6,852 nt of DNA from Clostridia bacterium (lineage in GTDB: Bacteria > Bacillota_A > Clostridia > Christensenellales > Borkfalkiaceae): NCBI GenBank assembly GCA_017399665.1, contig JAFQBR010000038.1, positions 1 through 6,852 on the forward strand, read 5' to 3'. A model generated the notes under the pieces. It searched no databases. It saw only the letters and a program-made list of their open reading frames with translations, and was not told where the DNA came from. Positions 1-5,776 of the stretch are shown piece by piece (within the stretch, counting starts at the first letter, position 1; each line of letters starts with the position of its first letter). The translations under genes and the position numbers were made by a program.

Positions 1-10
1 AAAGCTACCA

Positions 11-826
11 ATGACTGATTTTGTTTACAAGTTTAACCACGAAGGCTTTTTTGGATTTTCTTTAACCAAAGATTTCCACGAATTCTCTTTTGCTCACTTT
101 GCACCCATTATTTTATTGTGCCTAGCTCTTTATTTTACTTACCGCTATCGCGAAAAAATTGCAAGATGGAAAGGCGAAGAAACATTACGTTTTGTTCTTG
201 CTGCAATAATTATTATTAACGAATGCGCCTATTGGTGGCGTTTAATGTACGTTGGCAATGGCAATAACGGCAAACAACTTTTAACTAAGATACCACTTGA
301 AGTTTGTCAATGGTCTGCATTTTTAGTTTCTTTTATGATAATGAAAAAGAGCAAGCACCTTTACGACATAACCTTTTATATATGTTTATCATTAGGTGTT
401 ATTCCTCTATTTACCCCTGCCGTAATTTCTAGCACAGGGCCAAGATATTGGAGATATTATCAATTTTGGATTGAACATCTACTTCCCATCTACTGTGTAT
501 TATACGTTACTTTTGTACACGGATTTAGACCTAATTGGCGAAAAGTCTATAAGCCTTTATTGCTTTTAGGTTGTATGGCAGTTCTTGCAATTATAGCTAA
601 CCTAAATATTCCCAACGCTAACTTTATGTACCTTGCTTCAGGAACAACAGGTGATTCTATTGCAAATATACTCCCCGAAAACATTTGGGTAAGGCTTGCT
701 TTGTATGCGGTAATTCTGTCTGTACTTTTCGCCCTTATTTCTCTTCCACAAATTATTGGTGAAATAAAAAAGAAAAGAGCACTTTCTGCAAAAATTCCCG
801 AAAGTGAAGACAGAATAGAAGAATAA
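11..826 (+). CDS. YwaF/TMEM164-family seven-helix integral membrane protein
   Basis: This 271-residue protein sits in the cytoplasmic membrane. Hydrophobic segments lie near residues 26-45, 59-79, 94-112, 118-139, 150-170, 182-199 and 225-247, giving about seven helices and a charged cytoplasmic tail (residues 250-271). Family marks are IPLEVCQWSAF (94-104) with a polar Cys99 inside the membrane, FWIEHLLPIY (152-161) with His156, the GFRPNWRKVYK segment (171-181), and NANFMYLASG (202-211). These match the pattern I know from the bacterial YwaF family (TIGR02206) and its eukaryotic relative TMEM164. TMEM164 has been reported as a cysteine-dependent phospholipid acyltransferase; applying that here is inference only. 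The start is uncertain: just ten bases precede this ATG, no clear Shine-Dalgarno site is visible, and the frame is open to the window edge. Residues 1-25 before helix 1 are a reasonable length for the family. It converges on the minus-strand sugar operon and is probably unrelated to it. Family assignment is good; function is unknown. Confidence 0.8.
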   Translation: MTDFVYKFNHEGFFGFSLTKDFHEFSFAHFAPIILLCLALYFTYRYREKIARWKGEETLRFVLAAIIIINECAYWWRLMYVGNGNNGKQLLTKIPLEVCQWSAFLVSFMIMKKSKHLYDITFYICLSLGVIPLFTPAVISSTGPRYWRYYQFWIEHLLPIYCVLYVTFVHGFRPNWRKVYKPLLLLGCMAVLAIIANLNIPNANFMYLASGTTGDSIANILPENIWVRLALYAVILSVLFALISLPQIIGEIKKKRALSAKIPESEDRIEE

Positions 827-842
827 AGTAAAAAGCGCTTAT

Positions 843-909
843 TAGTGTTTTGCGTAAGTGGGCTACTAATTTACTTGATATTACTTATTCGCTAAGACAA
901 AAAACACCA
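843..909. repeat. Imperfect intergenic inverted repeat
   Basis: Between the membrane-protein stop and the terminator, GTGTTTT (845-851) can pair with AAAACAC (901-907). Inside that, GCG-TAAGT (852-859) can pair with ACTTA-(TT)-CGC (883-892), with unpaired bases between the stems. A competing short stem is ATTAGT (841-846) with ACTAAT (865-870). No T-run follows on either strand, so this is not a standard intrinsic terminator by itself. It may be a structured 3' untranslated region or chance pairing in AT-rich DNA. The pairing was found by eye and no folding energy was calculated. Confidence 0.3.
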
Positions 910-931
910 CTATAATAACTTAATTTATATC

Positions 932-979
932 AAAAAAGGCTTGAGCTGTAAAAAAACAGCCAAGCCTTTTAGTTTTTTT
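932..979. terminator. Bidirectional intrinsic terminator between convergent genes
   Basis: A long hairpin has left arm AAAAGGCTTG (934-943), a single bulged A (944), then GCTGT (945-949). A six-base A loop follows (950-955), then ACAGC (956-960) and CAAGCCTTTT (961-970). On the plus strand the stem is followed by TTTTTTT at 973-979, which fits termination of the membrane-protein transcript. On the minus strand the A-run at 932-937 reads as six T residues directly after the stem. That would terminate the sugar operon about a dozen bases after the reductase stop codon. A perfect ten-pair outer stem with T-tracts on both sides is strong evidence for a shared, two-way terminator. Confidence 0.9.
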
Positions 980-981
980 AT

Positions 982-1791
982 CTATGCAAGAGTGATTAAA
1001 TAGCGCATATCTTCATCTGAAATAACAAAGTTTAATGAAGCGTTTTCTTGCATATATTCTTTATGCGTACTTTTAGGTAGCACTACAAGCCCAAGTTGAA
1101 GGTCAAATTTTATACAAAGTTGGGCTACGCTTACCCCGTATTTTTTAGCAACGTCTGCCACTTTTTCGTTCTTTAACAGTCGGCCTGTCCCTATGGGCGA
1201 ATATGCTTCAACAACTATTCCGTTTTGCTTGCAATATTCAATAATATCTAGCGGAACTTCCCCGGCAAAACAGCAAATTTGATTTACGTGCGGAAGTATC
1301 TCGCAGTTTTCTTGAATATTTTTAAGGTCATTAATTGAAAAATTAGAAACGCCTATCGCACGAAGTTTGCCCTCTTTATAACCTTCTTCAAGCGCTTTAT
1401 AAACAGCAACGTTTTCCTTATCGTAAGAATAAGCTCCACCTATCATCTCATCCCAAGGACGGGGTGCGTGAATAAGCATAAGGTCTATATAATCGGTATT
1501 TAAGCGCTTTAGCGACTGCTCTATGCTTTCTTTTGCTAAAGCATAGTCCTTACACTCTGCCAAAACCTTACTGGTAATAAAAACATCTTCTCTTTTTATA
1601 CCACTTTCCTTAATACCCCTACCAACGCCACTTTCGTTACCGTAAGCAACAGCAGTATCGATATGTTTATAGCCAACGCTTATAGCATCCTTAACTGCTC
1701 TTTGCGCTATTTCGTCTGGTATTTGCCAGGTGCCAAGCCCCATTGTTGGAATTTGCACACCGTTTTTTAACTGTATTTTTTGGTTTAACAT
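982..1791 (-). CDS. Aldo/keto reductase, 2,5-diketo-D-gluconate reductase-like
   Basis: This is a 269-residue cytosolic NAD(P)H-dependent oxidoreductase with a TIM-barrel fold, which would reduce an aldehyde or ketone to an alcohol. It opens with the family's N-terminal strand, MGLGTWQIP (17-25). The catalytic tetrad is complete: Asp45 in HIDTA, Tyr50 in AVAYGNE, Lys75 in ITSK and His108 in LIHAP. Also present are GKLRAIGVSNF (141-151), the cofactor-stacking AYSP (196-199), and the cofactor-tail motif LPKSTHKEYMQEN (238-250). In that motif the arginine usual in NADPH-dependent members (KSTxxER) is Tyr246. The protein ends just after the last barrel region, lacking about ten residues of the usual C-terminal tail. 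The ATG has an AGGT element eight bases upstream. It is the last gene of the operon, 32 bases after the phosphorylase gene and just before the terminator. Its substrate cannot be read from sequence; reduction of a sugar freed by phosphorolysis is a hypothesis. Confidence 0.93.
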   Translation of the reverse strand: MLNQKIQLKNGVQIPTMGLGTWQIPDEIAQRAVKDAISVGYKHIDTAVAYGNESGVGRGIKESGIKREDVFITSKVLAECKDYALAKESIEQSLKRLNTDYIDLMLIHAPRPWDEMIGGAYSYDKENVAVYKALEEGYKEGKLRAIGVSNFSINDLKNIQENCEILPHVNQICCFAGEVPLDIIEYCKQNGIVVEAYSPIGTGRLLKNEKVADVAKKYGVSVAQLCIKFDLQLGLVVLPKSTHKEYMQENASLNFVISDEDMRYLITLA

Positions 1792-1823
1792 TATTTTTTA
1801 CCTAAAATATAAAGATTTATTTA

Positions 1824-4352
1824 TTAGTTAGCGATTTTTATATGTATATTACCAACTAAATCTTCGTTTTTAATATAGATTTTTTGTGTTTTAAGTTGCT
1901 CGTCGTAAACGCCATCAACTAAAGAGCCGTTAACGAAGAATTTTCTTTCGCTATTATTTTCGTTAACTACTTCAACTGTAACCGTCGCGCCCTTAACGTT
2001 CAATTTCATTGTAACGCTTTCTGCCGGTAAATCCTTGGCTGGTGATATTGTAACGCCGTTTAAATCAGGATTAACACCCAAGATACATTTAATAAGTATT
2101 TTAATTAAAACGTTAGCGCTACCTGTGTACCAGTCGCTCATAGATTCGCCATCCATCCCGTATTCTTCGTTATAAGAATAAGAGTTAGACATAATAAATG
2201 GAGTTGTTGAAAGATACTCGTGAGTAATAGGAAGTGCCTTATAAAGCTGTTCCCAAGCAAATTCCGTTTCGCCTATTAAAAATAAAGCCCAAATACCAAA
2301 CAGCGTTGCGTGAACGTAAGTAGCGGCGTTTTCAGCCGTACCCTTAACAAGGTTGATTATACGCCCAACGCCTTTCATACCAAGTGGGAAATAAGGCTCG
2401 AAAGTTTTTAGGCCGTATTTACTATCTAAACGGCGCATACCTTCAACAATAGCACCTTTTACAGAACTTTCTTCCTTAATCATTTCGGAAATAATCCAAA
2501 AAGCGCTAGCAGTTAAGGTATCTCTTGAAACGCCGTCGGGATCGCAAAAGCTACCTATTTTATAGCTTCTCTTATCTCCCCATCCGTGTAAAACTTTAAG
2601 ATTATCGCCTTGTTTTTCAATAGCAAACTCTCTTAAACCTTCTTTTATAGTGTTTTGAACGTTAGAATATTTGTCAATAAGCGCATTATCGCCGTTGTAG
2701 TGAGCAATAATTTCCTTAATTTCCGTTAAATTTCTAAATAACTGCAAGGTAGCCATTACAGATACGCCCGTGCCGTAATCAGAAGAACCGTCTAGCGATT
2801 CTCCAAGACCGTCTAACGCGTCGTTCCAATCGCCGTAAATAGCCCTTAAACAGTTTGTATGACCGTAATCAAGCTTACTAATCATGTAATCGATTATTCT
2901 TATTAAATGGCAATAAACGCTGTCTCTTTCATCTGATAAAAAGGTCTCTCTATCTACAAATCTGTAATATCCACAAACCTCGTCTAATATTGAATAATCG
3001 CCTGTAAAAGCAAGATAGGTATAAAGAGTATCTATAATCCAAACACCTTGGTCAATAAATGGGCGAAGGTCCATTCTAGGAACAACCCCTTCTTTGGGCG
3101 GGATAGAATATTGACGTGCAGGTCTGCCATCTACTCCTATAAAGCCTAACGCCTCCAAAATTTTTGCCTTACAGTCCGTAGGATTCCAAATAAGAGCCGC
3201 CTCTAACTGTTGAAATACGTCTCTTACACCAAGTAAAGCAACCCCTGAGTTCTTAGATAACGCGGCAAATTCCACCTGTCTTTGAACGTTTTTTATAAAT
3301 TTATTAAGCAACTGAGCATTGAGCTTGCCATACGTTTTACCGAAGGTAATTTGCGTCATTTTAGCGCTCTTTTTGTCATCTTCAAGTTGAATTTTAGCAA
3401 GAATATCATCCACTTCACGAATGCAAAGAGGTTTATTAACTAAGTCATGCGCAACATTTTTATCCGCTGTATAAGTTAGTTTATAATCAGCGGTAAAGCT
3501 TTCGCCTACGTCAAGATCAAATTTTATAATTTCAGCCGCAACTGCAACGTCTGTAAAACGTGTGTTATATTTTTCTTTATTAAAGACGCCCGTTTTTAAA
3601 CAGTCTGCAAATACGATAGGAACGTTAAGCCCACCTGTATAAACTGTGCGGGCAGTCGTTTTTTCAATAACACAATCTCCGCTAACCGCGCGGTTAAACA
3701 CCCCGTAATGGTCAAGATGGGTAAATCTATCAAGGTCTTCAACACTTCCGAATAGATAACCGTTTTCGGTTGTTTTACATTCCTTAAACCAATTAGTTTC
3801 TACGTTTTCTGCCGTATCGTGCTTTAATAAAAAGTTAAAGTAGGGCGAAATATATAAGCTTTGCTTTTTATTACCGATATTTTGAGCAAAAAGCGTAAAA
3901 TATACCTGCTTTTGGCTATCTACAAACGCCCTTAAGGCAAATATTACGTCATCTTCTTTAACAATATAATAAACTGCCTTTGGCGTGTAAACGGTATATC
4001 TTTCTGGATTTTTATCGTTTGCAGTAACGTCAAAAATAGAAACAGGCTTGTATTCTTCACCCTTTTTTATACCGCCAAACGCAGTTAAAAAAGGCTCTTT
4101 ACCACCGCTTGCAAGAAGCAAAGTGTAAAAAGTGCTTTCGTTAATACAAATATATCCTGAAGAATACGCCCAAAGAGTAAAGCCGTCCGCACTATAAGGG
4201 TATCTACTGTCCCCTGCCTTTCTACCATTACAAATAATAGTAGTATCATCTAAAAACCAACTATTTTCTGGCAATTTACACTCTTCAATGCTTTTTGGAT
4301 TTAATTTGATGTCTTCAAATTGTGATAAAAATCTTTTAATGCTATCTTTCAT
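1824..4352 (-). CDS. GH94-type inverting glycoside phosphorylase (cellobiose phosphorylase-like)
   Basis: This 842-residue enzyme (numbered from the ATG at 4352) should split a beta-linked glucoside with phosphate to give alpha-glucose 1-phosphate and a free acceptor, reversibly. The family layout is present: an N-terminal beta-sandwich (about 35-300), a helical linker, an (alpha/alpha)6 barrel (about 340-760) and a C-terminal beta domain (about 765-842). Compared with my recollection of Cellvibrio gilvus cellobiose phosphorylase, the core residues are kept. They are Arg377 in GVRD (phosphate), Asp511 in GDWND (general acid), His681 in AENAATYVHA (phosphate) and Thr743-Gly744 in DWYTGSA (phosphate). 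LDSKYGL and the TGD helix are also typical. The region FIDQGVW (432-438) replaces the usual NDDPLWL, so acceptor or donor preference may differ. There is no signal peptide, so it acts in the cytoplasm on an imported or internal oligosaccharide. The start is set by GAGGTG just before ATG; an in-frame TTG at 4376 lacks such support. Cellobiose, laminaribiose, chitobiose or beta-1,2-glucan specificity cannot be chosen. Confidence 0.9.
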   Translation of the reverse strand: MKDSIKRFLSQFEDIKLNPKSIEECKLPENSWFLDDTTIICNGRKAGDSRYPYSADGFTLWAYSSGYICINESTFYTLLLASGGKEPFLTAFGGIKKGEEYKPVSIFDVTANDKNPERYTVYTPKAVYYIVKEDDVIFALRAFVDSQKQVYFTLFAQNIGNKKQSLYISPYFNFLLKHDTAENVETNWFKECKTTENGYLFGSVEDLDRFTHLDHYGVFNRAVSGDCVIEKTTARTVYTGGLNVPIVFADCLKTGVFNKEKYNTRFTDVAVAAEIIKFDLDVGESFTADYKLTYTADKNVAHDLVNKPLCIREVDDILAKIQLEDDKKSAKMTQITFGKTYGKLNAQLLNKFIKNVQRQVEFAALSKNSGVALLGVRDVFQQLEAALIWNPTDCKAKILEALGFIGVDGRPARQYSIPPKEGVVPRMDLRPFIDQGVWIIDTLYTYLAFTGDYSILDEVCGYYRFVDRETFLSDERDSVYCHLIRIIDYMISKLDYGHTNCLRAIYGDWNDALDGLGESLDGSSDYGTGVSVMATLQLFRNLTEIKEIIAHYNGDNALIDKYSNVQNTIKEGLREFAIEKQGDNLKVLHGWGDKRSYKIGSFCDPDGVSRDTLTASAFWIISEMIKEESSVKGAIVEGMRRLDSKYGLKTFEPYFPLGMKGVGRIINLVKGTAENAATYVHATLFGIWALFLIGETEFAWEQLYKALPITHEYLSTTPFIMSNSYSYNEEYGMDGESMSDWYTGSANVLIKILIKCILGVNPDLNGVTISPAKDLPAESVTMKLNVKGATVTVEVVNENNSERKFFVNGSLVDGVYDEQLKTQKIYIKNEDLVGNIHIKIAN

Positions 4353-4355
4353 AAA

Positions 4356-4361
4356 CACCTC
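4356..4361 (-). promoter_or_regulatory. Shine-Dalgarno site that fixes the phosphorylase start
   Basis: On the minus strand GAGGTG (4361 to 4356) overlaps the TGA stop of the mutase (4362-4360). Three bases separate it from the ATG at 4352, or five if counted from the GAGG core. This supports the ATG at 4352 over the in-frame ATG at 4367 and TTG at 4376, which lie inside the mutase coding end. The arrangement suggests translational coupling of the mutase and phosphorylase. Confidence 0.75.
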
Positions 4362-5760
4362 AGGCATCAATTTCAAGTATTTTGTTTTTCATTGCGTTAA
4401 TGATTTTTTGGCATTCTTCGCTTGTTTTTGCTTCTACGAATAGCCTTAATAGCGGTTCTGTTCCAGAAGCGCGAATTAAAGCCCAACAATCCTCTTTAAA
4501 ATAGTATTTAACGTTATTGTTAAGTAAAGAAATCCTGCTTGCTCCTAAATATTCACCACTAATTTCACGAATTTTGTTAAATACGCTTAAATTAGATACA
4601 GTAACGGACTCTTCTTTGCAAACCATATTATATTCGGCAAAATCCCTAACCTCTTTCACTATTTCAGAAACAGGTTTATCCATAATAATTTGCATTTCCA
4701 TAAACAATGAAGAAGAAAATACGCTATCTTTACCGTAAATATAATTTCTTACAGTTAAACCACCAGAACTTTCGCCGCCTAAAAGTGCATCCTGTTCCTT
4801 TAGTTTAGAAGAAATATTCTTAAAACCAACGTCTACTTCGTGGCACTTATATCCAAATTTTTGAGCAAGCTTATCTAAAATAACTGAAGTTGCAAGATTT
4901 TTAACTACGTCGCCCTTTTGACCGCGATATTGAACTAAATAATAATATAGCATTGCTAAAATATCGTTGCTGGAAACGTTGTTTCCCATTTCGTCCAAAA
5001 CACCAAGTCTATCGCCGTCACTATCGGTTGCAATGGCATAGTCGTACCCTTCGCTTACAACACGCTCTTTAAGGTATGCCATAGCGCCTTCTGTAGGATT
5101 AGGCGGTACGAAGTTAAAAAATGCGTCGTGCTCTTCGTTAATAATATCAAATTTTTTAATGTTATACTGTTTAGAAAGTGGTTTTAAACCAACCGCGCCA
5201 ACCCCGAACATATTATCGAACAAAATTTTTGCTTGATTGTTTTTTATTGCGGGGTCTATCATATTAATAATATTTCTAAGATAATCATCTAAGCAGCTTT
5301 TTACCGTAAGTAAATTTTGCTGTTTAGCTTTCGATAAAGGCATACTTTTTACTTGAGAAATAGAGTTAACGACTTTTTCAAGCGCACCTGTAAACACAGC
5401 GTCTGCATCTACACCATCTTTTAAAAACACTTTTATACCGTTAAATATGTACGGATTATGACTTGCGGTAATCATTACGCCAAGGTGGTTTCCCATTTGC
5501 TTGGTTGCCCCCATAACAACAGGCGTAGGCACGCTTTCGTCATTAAGAATAACTTTTAAATTATTAGCGCAAAAAACCTCCGCCATCCATTCAGCAGCGT
5601 AATCAGACATAAATCTTCTATCGTAACCGATAACAACCGGTGTATCCCAGCCGTTTTGGTTATAGACGTTTGAAAGCCCTTGGGCGATAAGTATTACGTT
5701 ATTTTTTGTAAAATCTTCGCCTATAACACCGCGAAAGCCACCAGTTCCAAATTTAATCAT
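4360..5760 (-). CDS. Alpha-D-phosphohexomutase (phosphoglucomutase/phosphomannomutase)
   Basis: This 466-residue cytosolic enzyme interconverts hexose 1-phosphate and hexose 6-phosphate through a phosphoserine and a bisphosphate intermediate. All four family sites are visible in order. They are the catalytic loop TASHNP (98-103) with Ser100 as the phosphoserine, the magnesium loop DSDGD (Asp246, Asp248, Asp250), the sugar-selecting loop GGESSGG (328-334), and the phosphate-binding loop RASGTEP (430-436). The N-terminal FGTGGFRG and the length of about 460 residues are typical. In the sugar loop, GGESSGGLTV resembles the GGEESGG form of phosphoglucomutase-like members, with Ser331 where a second Glu is common. 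Sequence alone does not separate glucose from mannose preference. Next to a GH94 phosphorylase that yields glucose 1-phosphate, conversion to glucose 6-phosphate is the likely job. The ATG is preceded by AAGGAA with four spacer bases. It lies 16 bases after the repressor gene and 7 bases before the phosphorylase ATG. Confidence 0.95.
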   Translation of the reverse strand: MIKFGTGGFRGVIGEDFTKNNVILIAQGLSNVYNQNGWDTPVVIGYDRRFMSDYAAEWMAEVFCANNLKVILNDESVPTPVVMGATKQMGNHLGVMITASHNPYIFNGIKVFLKDGVDADAVFTGALEKVVNSISQVKSMPLSKAKQQNLLTVKSCLDDYLRNIINMIDPAIKNNQAKILFDNMFGVGAVGLKPLSKQYNIKKFDIINEEHDAFFNFVPPNPTEGAMAYLKERVVSEGYDYAIATDSDGDRLGVLDEMGNNVSSNDILAMLYYYLVQYRGQKGDVVKNLATSVILDKLAQKFGYKCHEVDVGFKNISSKLKEQDALLGGESSGGLTVRNYIYGKDSVFSSSLFMEMQIIMDKPVSEIVKEVRDFAEYNMVCKEESVTVSNLSVFNKIREISGEYLGASRISLLNNNVKYYFKEDCWALIRASGTEPLLRLFVEAKTSEECQKIINAMKNKILEIDA

Positions 5761-5764
5761 ATAT

Positions 5765-5770
5765 TTCCTT
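5765..5770 (-). promoter_or_regulatory. Shine-Dalgarno site of the mutase gene
   Basis: Reading the minus strand, AAGGAA (5770 to 5765) sits four bases before the ATG at 5760, within the 16-base gap after the repressor stop codon. It confirms the mutase start. No promoter can fit in the remaining gap, so the mutase is expected to be read from the upstream operon promoter. Confidence 0.7.
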
Positions 5771-5776
5771 CTTTAG

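Noticed and set aside
1824..4352. GH65-type (alpha-glucoside) phosphorylase or GH36 hydrolase
   Set aside because: The GDWND acid motif, the AEN-to-His spacing and the TGSA phosphate loop match GH94. The GH65 catalytic glutamate motif is not seen.
4517..4738. Plus-strand open frame of 73 codons
   Set aside because: It lies wholly antisense within the well-supported mutase gene, has no recognisable domain, and looks like a chance shadow.
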